In this document: one piece after another, positions 36,241-48,299 of the stretch
How the letters are laid out: each line of letters begins with the position of its first letter
How positions within the stretch are numbered: the first letter of the stretch is position 1
NCBI GenBank assembly: GCA_029851415.1
Contig: CM056743.1
Span: 36,286,714-36,350,713 of the forward strand
Origin: Eretmocerus hayati
Lineage: Eukaryota; Arthropoda; Insecta; Hymenoptera; Aphelinidae
DNA: 64,000 nucleotides
Reading direction: 5' to 3'
Translations under genes and position numbers: made by a program
The notes under the pieces: model-generated
Database searches by the model: none
Told to the model about the DNA's origin: nothing
Seen by the model: only the letters and a program-made list of their open reading frames with translations

Positions 36241-37360
36241 GGTCTCTTTATTAGTTCAAATGAATGGGAGAGGGTCGGGGTATTTCTCAATCGGTTGAGA
36301 AGGATATTTAACAATAATTGCCCCGAGGCAAGACATGATCCGAACCTACAATTTTGATACCTCACAAAACCTCAACGACGTGGAGTATGTTATTCAAAAG
36401 TAAGAATTGTTGAAAAATGAGATTACTGTAACAGCGAATCATGTTTTTCCTTTGAACATCGCTCAAATCGATATTGGATATATCCCATTGGATCTAAACT
36501 TGAGAGGAAAATTATCAAGACAATGCATTATGGGCAAGATAAAGGCAACATGAGCAAACAAGTGGAGTTTCAATAACGTAATGTAGGTAAGAGCTTGCAC
36601 TCAATGCTGCTCGCTCGCGTCGAGAGGTCGATCGGCTTGGTGTATGGCTTTCTCATCTCTTTTCGTCTCTTCTATTCGTCTCTCTCTTTCCCTCAATCTC
36701 GTGGAATCTAAGGGTTTTGCAAGGTGGCTGTGGTGGGCGGATGAGATAGTAGAGGGCTTGCGGTCTGCTAGGAGAAGAGTAGATGACTCGGATGTAATAG
36801 GAAATCCGGACGTGCAACCAGATTGGTAATCCACTTACTGCCTCGGACTGATATCGGAACTACAACATTCCCCTCTTCACCTTACAAGCTTCTTATCTAT
36901 GTATTCACATTCAAGTCCCACGCTGTCGTAGATTGTATCTGGACAAGATTCTGAATTAGGCGAACGCGTGATAAGCAGTAGCTCAATATCTTTTCAGCTA
37001 TCGTATTTTTTTGATGAATGAGGTTTTGTAAAATCTTGCATATTTTGAGTAGATTGACCTTTCGACGATTTTCTTGCACGGTGCTCTGAACTAGCCCATT
37101 TCAACGATAATTTCAGGAGGGAACGATGAATACGTTGGTGAAAATCCGAAAATCTATCCAAGGTTCACTTTAAATTGTGTGACTCGATACCCAAAAGTGC
37201 TGTACGCACTACATTATGCTGAGCTAATTTTGTTTGATCCTAATGCTATTCATGGACTATATATTTCATAAAATTCGTAGTCAGAAATGACGTGTTCCGG
37301 GCATCTAACTATGCCCTTCTTCAGGTTAAATATTATACAATCTTGAAATGAGAGATCTAA

Positions 37361-37689
37361 CGAGGGGGGCATTAACCTTGCGGGTCCTGGATCTTGACGA
37401 AACTTTGGGAATTTTCTTGTTTTGGTGAGGAATGAAGGTACCAAAAAGGGTTTCGTCCAATGGGCCTCCGATCCTGAGATACAGCCATGGAGGTTAGCAA
37501 TGTCAGTATATCTATATATGTGTCATTTTAACATGGGCCTATATGGACAATGCTAATCTCCATAGCTGTATCTCGGAATAGGAGGCCCATTGGACAAAAC
37601 CTTCCTGGGTATCTTCATTTCTCACGAAAACAAGAAGATTCCCAAAGTTTCGTCAAGATTGAGGACCCGCCAGGTTGGTGTTCCCCTTG
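37361..37689. mobile_element. 329-bp PIF/Harbinger-like MITE with TAA target duplication
   Basis: The left end CGAGGGGGGCATTAACCTTG and the right end (reverse complement CAAGGGGAACACCAACCTGG) form inverted repeats, followed by CGGGTCCT. TAA flanks both sides (37,358-37,360 and 37,690-37,692). The whole sequence folds back, with its centre around AACATGGGCCTATATGGACA at 37,531-37,550. No coding. Three-base TWA duplications support PIF/Harbinger mobilisation, by inference. Confidence 0.75.
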
Positions 37690-38290
37690 TAAGTACAGAA
37701 AAGCTTAAAAACTAGGACTTATCAATGTAGGTGCGGTGTTTTGTGATCCCCTCGGAGATGGAACCTATTGCAGATCCTGATTCTCATAGCCCGCAGGGAC
37801 TTCTTCAAGAGTCAGCCACGCTGCTGACAGGCTGATTGATTTCCAAAGTGCACTAATATACCCGCAAGGTTTTCATCACTCTACACTTAACCGCACTGGA
37901 CTACAACTGTTGCAAGGGGCACAAGGGACCACAAAATGAATTAACATATGAAACATTACATTCTGTCTAAACTGATAGAATTAACATTATGTCTTTTAAT
38001 CTAGAATACCGTATCCACAGATTTCTTTGATATTGAAATAAGAAAGCGGGAAAATCGGAAAGTCGCTCAAGCCGATCTTCAAAAAACTCGTTTTCTTCAC
38101 ATGTCACAATCACTTTGAGGTCTTGCGGAGTTTTCTCTTCGCCTCGCAATCCATTCCCTGGGTTCTCAGCAGACTATCATAATTTCTACACTCGCTCATT
38201 GAGACCTGGAGCTCGAAGTAGATGGTCCATCAATTTTCAAATCGTTTATTGCTTTGCCACAAATTTTGACTTGATTGGAATGAAAACTTA

Positions 38291-38629
38291 CAAGGGGAGT
38301 CCGGAGTCTCCGGGTCCTGAAATCTCACCAAAATTTTTTTACAGTTTCGTACCACCTAGAATATGAAGAATCTAGAGTAACTCCATCAAATGGGCCTCCT
38401 GTTCAAAGTTACAGCCCATGACATTAACATTGCCCATATAGGCCCATGTTGAAAAGTGATATATATATATATAGATATATTGACAATGCTAACGTTTTTA
38501 CTCGTAGCTCTGAACAGGGAGCCCATTTGACGGGGTTACTCTGGATTCTTCATATTCTTGGTTCTTCTTCATATTCTGTGAAAAAAGTTTGGTGAGATTT
38601 CAGGACCCGGAGACTCCGGACCCCCCTTG
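38291..38629. mobile_element. 339-bp PIF/Harbinger-like MITE with TTA target duplication
   Basis: The ends are CAAGGGGAGTCCGGAGTCTC and, reverse-complemented from the right, CAAGGGGGGTCCGGAGTCTC. TTA flanks both sides (38,288-38,290 and 38,630-38,632). The centre has CCCATATAGGCCCATG and a short AT repeat (38,459-38,479). The right arm carries a small internal duplication (CTTCATATTCTTGGTT.CTTCTTCATATTC). It is the best preserved of the family in this window. Confidence 0.8.
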
Positions 38630-38639
38630 TTAGTTGCTC

Positions 38640-41600
38640 CAGGGAACTTAGTCTTGCTATAAAGGTTGATACTCAGCTACCAATTGGTCACTCAAAATTA
38701 TATCTCAATGAGGTAGAAATTGCTACAACTGACCCAATCAGTTACTGGTGGATACGATACAAATGTTATCAGATATATTCACCATTTCACTTCACCATAT
38801 GTGAAAAAAAGATGAAGTGATAGAAAATGTCATCGAACTTTGATCGGCATTCGATATCAATTCATACTGCTCAAAACTCGAATGTATTTGAATATATGGT
38901 GCTCATAATGCTTTGTTGATTTCTATACGGAGGTTAGATCGTGAAGGAGCGAAAGGAATAACTCGAGAGCGGAGCCGAGCTCGTTTGTCAAATTTAAAGA
39001 CTCGATTCGTGGCCAATTCCCGACAATATCGGGCAATAACTCAAGGTAAACTGTCGGAGCATTACGTGTAGCACCGCAATACTTTATTCAGTTCATAAAA
39101 TGTATTCCTAAAACATATCGCCCCCGCACGTGCTTCAATTTTATCTCAGTAAGACCGGCTACTCTCTTGGTTAGTTTTTTCTTGCTTCGTGTATACGTCC
39201 ATTTACCTTAACATATATCGTGTGCTTCACGTCTTATTGATTAGGCTCCGATGTAACGGCAATTCTTGTTAGAACATGCTGGATTCGGGAGTATCTATTC
39301 CTCGGGAACAACACGAGACGTAGCTAGATTCCATTACAGATGGAGAACTTGTGGGAGTAATAATTGATCATCGAATCGGTTTCTACTTTTTCAAATCGGT
39401 GGAGCAAATTTGTTAACGTTGGTTAACAGATTTCCGCCCAACCAACACTAATTTGTTACCATAATGGCACAACATAGGCAAGTATCATCTTGATTTAGAA
39501 AGGAGATAGAATTCTATCGTTTCGGTCATGGACAGTTATACACCTCCTTTCTTCTCAGACCTGACAAGAAGCCCTGATTCTACTGAAAGACGCTCCCCGA
39601 TACTCCAAAAAGTGGCAAGTAGTTTGTTTGTTTTTATCAATCATTATTGATGACGTCTTTACACTATAATTCACAAATCTAACCTGCAAAAAATATTTCA
39701 ATCGTCGGTATTGCAGGATAGATCAAATCCTCATTTGTCATTTCTCGTTCCCATCTACTTAATATTTGTGGATGTTTCCCTCAATACTGCAGGACCAAGT
39801 TGAGGAGGGTGAGAACAATCTCTGTAGATGGTTATAATATGAGGTAAGATGAGATGGACTTTTATTTACGCAATGGCAAAAAACCACAAAAGGTACAAGT
39901 TCGTATTAAATTTAAGTCTCTTATCAAGACTGACAATGAGTCGGCGAAAAAGTACACGTGTACTAAAGAAAACAGGAAATAATTATAAACAATGAGAAAC
40001 AATTTACAAATTTGGTCAAGCTCCATTCAGTCCTTCTATACAGGCGTGGTTCGTCAGAAATTGAAGGTACTTACATCAACACGAAAAATAACTAAACGAA
40101 AATTCACGGTGGCCAAAATTGCCATTAAAGGCGGGAGAGCTTATTGTTGAAAACTGAGATAATAGTGGGATCAAGGGAATTGGGCTCGAGCAAATATGGT
40201 TTCAATGATGATTTGAAAAATGTTTTAGCGATGATGGAAGGCGCGAGAAGGAGAGAAGAGAGTTCCAGAGTTTTGCGCCCTTACACTGGAAGAAGTCAGT
40301 TGTCGCGAGCCGAAATCTGGAGATGTTGGGCTCTCTTGCATCGCTTCGAGTTGAGGGTCTAAGCTGGCACGTGGAGATCATCGCATCCAGATATTGGGAC
40401 TCTTTAATCTTCAATAGTTTACACATGAAGATGACTGCGGAATACATCTAACAAGAGTCAGAACAAGGCCAGCCCAGGCCCTTCCGGTACGGAGTGACAT
40501 GTAAATCCCCTCTCATGCCAAAGATGTAACGAACACATAATATCCTCAGTCAGATGAGTCACGTGCGTTATCTTCCGACCGCGTCAAGACAAACAACTGT
40601 ACAGTAGTCCAGGTGAGGTCAGACTAGCGTTATGATCAGTCTTCGACAGATTGCCTCGGTGGTATACGCTCTGATGAATCGCAGACCATACAAGGCTCTA
40701 TTATCTTTTCTTCGTCACTTGATCGATCTACGGTCTCCACATGACTATGCTATCGAGTGTCTTACCGAGACTCACGATCGCACTGAAGAGAATCGCCATT
40801 CCTTCCCGCACCCCAACGTCCGCCAGACCCATCTCTTTTATCGAGTATCGCAGGCATCAGGAAATCTCTATGATCAGGAATCGCCAAATTAGTATGCCAA
40901 CTGGTCAGCGATGACGTTTTTTCAACTAAACTAACGGATTGTTATTGAACTTTTGAGTAAAAAATTATTCTTAATTATCGAATTATCCGACATGTTCATT
41001 TACTTATATTGAATGAAAACGGAACCACTCTTCCGTCTGGTACTGCACAGTCGTCTTCTCTTCGCCGCAGATGACCTATCTATCTATAACAGATTGACGT
41101 AGAAATAACCACCAAAAAATGTCAGCTGGCTGGTGGCGGTCTATCATGTCATCACTCAGTTTCAGTGAGGCTGTCTGAATTTTTTTGCGTTTCTGAAATC
41201 TGGTCTGGAGCGAGCCACGTAGGTTCTCCTTTTTTAGGTGAAACTGCTTGATAAGGATTGCATTCTCGCAAAGTCAACTCGTCGATTATCATCAGTTGAC
41301 CTCATTTGGCAGAAGTATTGAGAAACCAATGAAATTTTCATAAGAATAGATGAGTACCAGTGTATGTCTATGAATTTTCAGAATGAATCAACTAACATGG
41401 ATTCGCTTGCGTGAATTATTTTCCACGTAATTTTGCACAGATAGGGATTCATAGAGTGGAGAGAACGTAGGATTCTGAGGAATTCGTGATCGCTATACAA
41501 ATTTAGTTCTCGGCTATAGCATCTTTGATGAATGGAGGCTTTGGACTTATCTGTGCCGATCATTACATGGTCCAATAGGAGAAGTACTCTTTTCCAAAGA

Positions 41601-43000
41601 CCAAATCTTCAGTGCACGATTTACTTAGGATCGTGTACTGGATCCTGAAAGACGTCAATTTCACCTGCACTTTCCAAAGTTCGGGAATATGTATATCAGT
41701 AAAGTGCCAAGCCGAGTTCTTGATCTCTAGTACACCTCGAGTACTGAACCCAATGTCAAAAATTTGATATCTGGCTCTAAAATTTCATTCCCGAATTCCT
41801 CGATATTTGGGGTTCTCCGGGGACAATCGACTCATTTCCGACCTCAGTGAATCGTTTTAGGTAGGAGTAGTGAGGTCTGGTCCCTGAGATGAACGATACT
41901 TCCTTCTTCTTGTTGGCCTATGTCGTCAATGGTTACCCATATAAAATCTCAAAATCCTAGCGGAGTGGCATACACAAACTCTTGATGTGCATTTAACTCT
42001 AGTGGAATGAGTATAAGCTTCCCATAGCGCCCATTCATTACTCGTCAAAGTAATTGCACCTACCTATTAGTTTGATGGCACTTTTAATACAGCAAAAACA
42101 TGAAAGATATGCTTCTTCTGCTCACACTCCGACGCTTTCGGATAATCGCCATTCGCATCACTTCAACTTGCATTTTCTATGGAGCGTGCAACACATGGAT
42201 GAGTTTATTCCCAGTCTCAAGTGACAACACTACTTTCAATCATATTGATGATATTTGGTAAATTCTGGATACATGTGGCGGATAATTTCAATCTTGGTGA
42301 GTGGTGATAAGGAAAAATTCTTGGTTTCATAAACATGTGCATTCCCTCGACGAATGCATTATTCGGCGATGTTGTTTTTTGTTTCTGCGTTTTTTTTTCT
42401 TATGACTGGAATGCTGCTTCTTGATTCTCGTTGATCATGTTCTAGGTGTAATAATCTCTGAAGAGGCCTCATTCCAAAATTTGATCATTTGTTTCATTCT
42501 TGGATGTTAGTTAGGAAGGGTCGTGGTCCGCGACACATCATCTCAGATATACTGTACCCGGATATGATCTCAGAACTCCGGATCCAATTAGGATTTCTTC
42601 ATACTTTTGTGTAATCTTGGTAGCCATACTATGTTTCATTCCACGAATGCTTGTGTAAGAAATGATATCTCCACTTGCAAATTAGAGCCCTTTGAATTTA
42701 TTGTGCAATTTTCCGTTTCAGATACGTACTAAAAAAATGGGAAAAACTGTAAATTCTGCAAATCGTCCAAAGCATGTATATTAGGGTGACACTCATTTCT
42801 CAAGTTTTGATTTTCCTATCGACTTATGCTTGAACATCCTCATTGGGTGAATAAATTCATAACAAAATAAGTTTCACGGGAATGTTTCAAGACGTCCTCA
42901 TAGTACCACGCGAACACAATTCTTAACTCTAGAATGCTTATACCGAAAAACTCGCCCATCCGACTCTCTATGTTTCTAGATCGCGTAAATTTCTGGTTCG
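38640..43000. other. Gene-free stretch
   Basis: Mostly AT-rich sequence with stops in all frames. Open frames at 40,144-40,447 (both strands) and 40,632-40,892 have no domain or splice partners. I see no strong inverted repeat or terminal repeat here, making this the quietest part of the window. Confidence 0.35.
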
Positions 43001-43001
43001 G

Positions 43002-44519
43002 GATAGTTCTGGTCCATTTATAATAGCCATAACCTGACATAACCTCTAATCAGTGGCGCTGATTCAGCGCTGCCCCAATCTACTTTGATCTGCTGCTATC
43101 AAGCTCTGCGTCGGCTTCTCTCGTCCTTCCAGCAATGTCCCAACAATAAAAGAGCACAATCCAAACCTTGGAGCCAAAATCCAATTTAAAAAGTGATGGA
43201 AAATTGAGTTTCCCAAGGTGCATCTCTAGAAGAATGAGCAAGCTAACATCCACAAAACTACCACGAGGGTCATTGGTCACCATCAATTTCTGATTCATAA
43301 GCCGGATTGAATAGAGTTTCAAGACTCTCACTAGTTAGATGAGAGTGAATTCATAAAATGAGCATTGTTATGATTCTCTCTGTACCTGCAAAGAAGAGGC
43401 TTGCATGATTGTTGATAAAGTGTGTAGGTGTTGTGCAGATGAATATGCAAACAGATTTTGATTTATTTTGAAAAGGCATGTTTCCTCCAGATATTTGAAG
43501 AGAAGTGAGTAATTTTGCCAACTCTACTTTTTTTATCCTTGTTCCATTCTTAAAATTTGTGAGATTAAGGAGATGAATTTTGTAAAAACATCCTCATCTT
43601 TGATTGTTATATTTTTGCCTTTTACCATTGCCAGAAAGATTTGAAATGGATTATATAGATTCACAATTCCATCCACTTTTTCCCTTTCCACTTGGAAGAA
43701 TGAAAGATGGATGAAAACTACACTGCCCATTGATATTAATATCATGTCCACACATCTTGACATTGAGCTCATAAACTGCCTCTTTGTTACCTGAGTTACT
43801 ATCCAAATGTGGGTCACAAACTTCTGGTTGCATTTTCTCATTCAGTTAATCCTACCTCCTAAACAATCTTAGCTAATTTCAGTTCTCATACAACCCCTGA
43901 TTAACATCATGGAGTATCTAACTGATTGTACACACAGATTTGAGGCAATACTCAGAGATGCAATGTTAAGAAGTTTCTATTTTTTGACATAACTACCTTT
44001 GCTTTGACAACTCATGGCATTAATGTGTAACACCCAGAACACTATACCTTCAAATATCTCAATCCGTAGTGGCACAAGCTGGACACTTTTTATCAACAAC
44101 CATGCAAGCCTCTTGTTTGCAGGCACAGAGAGAATCATAACAATGCTCATTTTATGAATTCACTCTCATCTAATTAGTGAGAGTCTTCTCTATTCAATCC
44201 GGCTTATGAATCAGAAATTGATGGTGACCCATGACCCTCGTGGTAGTTTTGAGGATGTTATCTTGCTCATTGTTCTAGAGAAGCACCTTGGGAAACTCAA
44301 TTTTCCATCACTTTTTAAATTGGATTTTGGGGATTCTCCAAGGTTTGGATTGTGCTCTCTTATTGTTGGGACATTGCTGGAGCAAATGTAAAGGACGAGA
44401 GAAGCCGACGCAGAGCTTGAGAGCAGCAGGTTAAAGTAGATTGGGGCAGCGCTGAATCAGCGCCACTGATTGGAGGTTATGTCAGGTTATTGCTAATATA
44501 AACGGACCAGAACTATCAC
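43002..44519. repeat. Inverted repeat with about 410-bp arms
   Basis: The left arm (43,002-43,412) and right arm (44,108-44,519) are inverted copies, roughly nine-tenths identical by eye. Landmarks are GATAGTTCTGGTCC at the outer ends, the palindromic AGTGGCGCTGATTCAGCGCT, and GAGAATCATAACAATGCTCA near the inner ends. Both arms keep a similar open frame (NQKLMVT.DPRGSF then HLGKLNFPSLFKLDFG), outward on the left (minus) and inward-reading on the right (plus). The 0.7-kb centre has a broken minus-strand frame at 43,533-43,841. No target duplication is evident. It may be a long-TIR element or an inverted duplication of a gene fragment; the protein is unrecognised. Confidence 0.65.
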
Positions 44520-44649
44520 GGACCTCTGCTATACGTCATATACATTTGTAATAATAAAATAGAATGTGAAACTGCATCTGCATCAGTTGCGCGCCGAAGA
44601 TCTTGCGAGTAGATCATCAATATAAAGTATGCAAGCGCCACCGACAAAT

Positions 44650-44745
44650 CAGTGCGTACGCACTGATCTATCAGCATAAATCGCTCCCACAAATCAGTGC
44701 TCATGCACTGATAATCAATGTGCTCTCACTGATTGGGGCGGAGAG
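44650..44745. repeat. Repeat with CAGTGC..GCACTG palindromes (copy 2)
   Basis: CAGTGCGTACGCACTG, TCAGCATAAATCGCTCCCA and CAGTGCTCATGCACTG occur in the same order as in 18,850-18,960. It lies just outside the right arm of the 43,002-44,519 repeat. Confidence 0.55.
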
Positions 44746-44819
44746 AGTATACTCCCATTTTATAAGGCATCATGTTTGAATGATTGAGCTTTGTTACGTA
44801 CGAAAAATTTTCCTACATT

Positions 44820-45240
44820 GTGGTAACACATACAACTTTGCACATTAGTAAGCGAACTTTGCCCACGATTATGACAACTTTGTACACGATTTCAAACTTT
44901 GCGCACTGAAAATCGTGCGTAAAAAAAATTCACTCAACTTTGCGCACCGCACACTCACCCGCAAAGTAACTTTCCGGTACAACTTTACGCACACAATATC
45001 AAAATAGTACATTTCGATACAAGGGCGTAAAACGTTTTACGCCCTTGTATCGAAATGTACTATTTTGTTATTCTGTGCGCAAAAATGGCCATTCACACGC
45101 AAGTGTGCGTATGCAAATGCCCCATTTGCGCACGGGTTCTCGTTTGCACAGTGCGCAAATATCCATTTGCGCATGGCGCAAACGGTGAAACAGTGTGCAA
45201 ATGGGACGTTTACGCACAGTTTGCTTACAAAATTTGGGGT
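44820..45240. repeat. TTTGCGCAC motif region (copy 2), palindromic
   Basis: Motif variants (CTTTGCGCAC, TTTACGCAC, TTTGCACAG, GTGCGCAAA) recur on both sides of the perfect palindrome at 45,000-45,067. The right half (45,065-45,110) is the inverted form of 26,270-26,310 in copy 1. Left and right halves also pair loosely with each other beyond the perfect core. Open frames here are by-products of the repeat. Confidence 0.65.
45000..45067. repeat. Perfect 68-bp palindrome without spacer
   Basis: The 34 bases 45,000-45,033 are followed immediately by their exact reverse complement, centred on AAAACGTTTT. The right half (TTTTACGCCCTTGTATCGAA) recurs with one change at 46,856-46,875, so one half is a repeat-family terminus. 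The palindrome probably reflects two copies joined head to head. Confidence 0.9.
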
Positions 45241-45632
45241 GATGGTTGATCATTCTATACTCACTAAGATATATCTTAGTATATTGAGAATTGTGGATTC
45301 ATGACTGTAGATGTCTTGAAAAATAACCAAGATCTGGATATGTTGAGAATCATGCCTAAATGCATGTAGTACAAGCAGCAAGAAATAAAAAAGGCTGATT
45401 TGTAGGACATCACACGATAAACCTTCTTTCACATCAAACGATGGACTGTGTGCAATGAAGTTGTAACAATTTGCGTAATAAATCGCGACTAATCTCAATA
45501 TTGAAACGTTTAAGATCAACGACAAGAGGGAACATTCTCTCTCGCACCGATCCCTTTTCAGCCGTTGGTAATAGTATGTTTTGCATCAAGTTCATGAGGT
45601 TGTACCTCGCTTTTGAGCGATTGGTTTGCGGC

Positions 45633-45657
45633 CCGAGCCGCAGGCGAGGGTCGAAAT
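45633..45657. repeat. GC-rich 24-base motif, three copies
   Basis: CCCGAGCCGCAGGCGAGGGTC here reappears inverted at 46,801-46,823 (GACCCTCGCCTGCGGCTCGG) and, with changes, at 47,064-47,086 (GACTCTCGCCTGCGGCTGAGG). The sides also match: TTTTGAGCGATTGG next to this copy corresponds to CCAATTACTCAAAA next to the third. It is probably part of the same dispersed repeat family as the surrounding TTTGCGCAC sequence. Confidence 0.55.
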
Positions 45658-46429
45658 AATCGTTCGGGAGCGGGGAACCCCAAGAACGAGATGCAAATAC
45701 TATTTTATGCAATTTTACGAGCACCCAAACATCGGAGAATCGCATAAAGTTTTTTTTATTCACAAAATACGGTTATGATTCCCCGAAATTTCTTCATTTC
45801 TTACAGATTCATTTGTGGCGAACTATTCGATCACCATCACATCAGCATCTCTGAAAAATCTTCTCAGATAAAATTAGATACCCAAATTATCGTTTCACGG
45901 ACTATGAAATTCGAATTGATCATCTTACGGTGCATGTACCGAACGTCAGAAATAGTATACAATAGATGATTGAAGACATTCCAAGCTATCCGGGAGTATA
46001 TTATATGGGCAAAAGTCTTCTTTCTGATACATTTTTCAGGATTTTTTTTCAGTCGGGGAGCGCCGCCCCCGAACCCCCCGGCGGGGGCTCCGCCCCTTGC
46101 CGCCCCTGGACCCCGCACTACGCCCTTCGTAACGCCCTACCATTATCTCCGATCAGTGGAGTCATTTCCCCAACGGATTGCAAATAAGTCGACTTACTTT
46201 GGATATTACTAGACATTGGGAAACCATAAATATATTCGAAATATGGATGTCTTGATAGATCTACCGATCAAATCTTCAAAATACACAGTATTATTATCGA
46301 GAACAAAGATTCAGGGAATTCCTTCACCCCAGAGGGAAAAAAATCGAACAATTCTCTAGCTGACTGCCAACCTTGGCAACATCCGCGACATTTTTTAAGG
46401 GTTTTGGGAGAGTTACATTTTTGCTCACA

Positions 46430-46880
46430 GCAATAACAAAAAATATTGTAAGTAACTCGGGTGCCGACATTTGCGCTCTCGTCCCCGCACTCGTGTGCAA
46501 ATGGTTTATTTGCGCACAGTTCCATCGTTTACGCCGTGCGCGAATGATTATTTGCGCACTAGCGTGCGCATGGCGCCAACGATGAAACTGTGCGCAAGTG
46601 GACTATCTGCACACTCGTGCACGTCGGGGACTCGTGCGCAAATGTCTGTTGGCACCCTTGTTGCTTAATATGATATTTCGATACACTGTGGGTAAAGGTG
46701 CACTTTGCGCACAGTTTGTCGACTTTTACTCACATTTATCGAAAAGTTTAGTTAGATACACGAGCGTAAAACCTATTATTCGCATCCTCACGATGATTCC
46801 GACCCTCGCCTGCGGCTCGGGCCGGAAACCCATCGATCGGACGCGAATAAAACGTTTTACGCCCTTGTATTGAAATGAAC
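46430..46880. repeat. TTTGCGCAC motif region (copy 3)
   Basis: ATTTGCGCACAGTT, GTGCGCAAGTGG, CGTGCGCAAATG and CTTTGCGCACAGTTTG occur within 200 bases. The left edge (ACATTTTTGCTCACAGCAATAACAAAAAATATTGTAAG, read in pieces) is the inverted form of 25,565-25,625. The right edge ends in the palindrome half TTTTACGCCCTTGTAT at 46,856. It is therefore homologous to the regions at 25,480 and 44,820. Confidence 0.65.
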
Positions 46881-47530
46881 TAATTCAAATCTGTGCCTGT
46901 CAATATCAAATCCGAGGTTTCCATTGTAACCTTGCTGTTCCGTGTCTCTGCATGTTCAATATTTGATTTTATGCTATATTCCGATATTCGGGTGTCTACA
47001 AAATGGCCTAAAGAATTTTCCGCGACTCATTTGCGAGATTCTTTGCTTTTTCGTGACTGTTTCGACTCTCGCCTGCGGCTGAGGCCGAAATCCAATTACT
47101 CAAAAGCGACGGCAAGCTCATGGCCTCGGTGCGAAGAGAACTATTATTTTGTCAATTTTTTCTCAGATTCTTGAATCGTGACAAAGGGGGGCTAGTGTGA
47201 TGAAGATTGAGGGCGTTGATGGTACCCCTAGGGATCCTTTGTCACTGGTCACGTTCGGCACAACTCGGACGATGAGGATGTCGAGGTTCGTGGATGAGGT
47301 TGATGAAGTTGAGGTTGAGTGAATTCACACACAATATTTTCACATAATTCTGACACAGGAACCAAAGTGCGACACACTGATTATGAGTTTGAAAGTGTCA
47401 CGAGGTCGCAGTGACGACATTCCTACTAGGAGTACGTCGGAGTATCGGAGCAGCGTGGCCACGGTTGGGCCAAATGTCGTGGAGTATGCGTCTCGACTGT
47501 GATTCGAAAGTAGACTGTTCCCCCGGCCTA

Positions 47531-47554
47531 TTTTTTTTTTTTTTTTTTTTTTTT
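47531..47554. repeat. Run of 24 T
   Basis: An uninterrupted T-run follows CCCCGGCCTA. It may be the poly-A tail of a minus-strand retrocopy, but no recognisable retroelement lies on the higher-coordinate side. CCCCGGCCTA recurs at 47,681 beside the hairpin there. Confidence 0.7.
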
Positions 47555-47682
47555 GTTTGACAGACCGGAGAGGGGAGATCTTCATAGACACCCACTAGAG
47601 CGTGGGTAGTGTCGGATTCACCTGAAGGGCGCCTACCGACTAAAACCCCTCTCCGTTGGACGCCAACCAAACAAGTGGCCCC

Positions 47683-47714
47683 CGGCCTATCAAACCGGGG
47701 GTTTATATAGGCCG
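47683..47714. repeat. 32-base hairpin containing a TATA-like core
   Basis: CGGCCTAT pairs with ATAGGCCG and AAACC pairs with GGTTT around a G loop. The right side includes TTTATATAGG, which resembles a TATA box. This could be a promoter of a repeat element (an LTR, for example), but no second LTR copy is in the window. Confidence 0.5.
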
Positions 47715-47730
47715 AAACTGTACTGCGTGA

Positions 47731-47975
47731 TTTGCAATGTGTAGGTCAATTACTCATGTGTGTGTTGTAATGCGCGGTCGCATTACAATCTGAGTACATG
47801 CGTGTCATTTTTTGTAATGAGTGAGTCAATTACAAATGCGTGTATTGTAATGCGCGGCCGCATTACAATTTGAGTTTAGCGGGTCATTTTCTGTAATGAG
47901 TGGATTGATTACTTTTGCGTGTATTGGAATGCGTGGGTACGTTACGTAACGCGAGGGTTCGTTACATGTGGAATT
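47731..47975. repeat. Three-copy tandem repeat, about 80-90 bp units
   Basis: Each unit has TGTAATGAGTG.GT.AATTAC, then GCGTGT(A/G)TTG(T/G)AATGCG, and ends near GGGTCATTTT. The first two units contain a near-palindrome of the form TGTAATGCG-N4-CGCATTACA (47,768-47,789 and about 47,849-47,870). The third unit is diverged and runs into ACGTTACGTAACG. No coding. Confidence 0.65.
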
Positions 47976-48208
47976 TGCGTTACATATGTTTGAGAATGAT
48001 ATGAGTATGATTTTAATTGATACACATGGGAAACAATGTGATCGACGGAAAAAATAGACGTGTGTATGGACGCGTCAATCGCTCCGAATTTTTCATCTTA
48101 CGTAGTGAAATAGATCGGATTTTCTACGAGTCTTAAGTCTTCGGAACCCAATTCTTTAGGACACATTATATATCATGATGAGAAAATGAAACCCTTCCAG
48201 TACTAACA

Positions 48209-48246
48209 ATCATTTTGAAATGAGTCATAACTCATTTCAAAATGAT
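48209..48246. repeat. Perfect hairpin, 17-bp stem, 4-base loop
   Basis: ATCATTTTGAAATGAGT, loop CATA, then the exact reverse complement. It stands alone with no neighbouring repeat homology in this window. As RNA it would fold strongly, but no terminator-type U-run or small-RNA features are evident. Confidence 0.7.
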
Positions 48247-48299
48247 ATTTTTTATCGAGTTTTCCAGGAAAAGCCTAGAAGTCAGTGCTCCACATTCGT

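Noticed and set aside
36283..36362. tRNA-like sequence with GGTAT/ATACC end pairing and a CTCA/TGAG D-stem
   Set aside because: The anticodon and T arms do not form; probably a coincidence or decayed SINE head inside repeat DNA.
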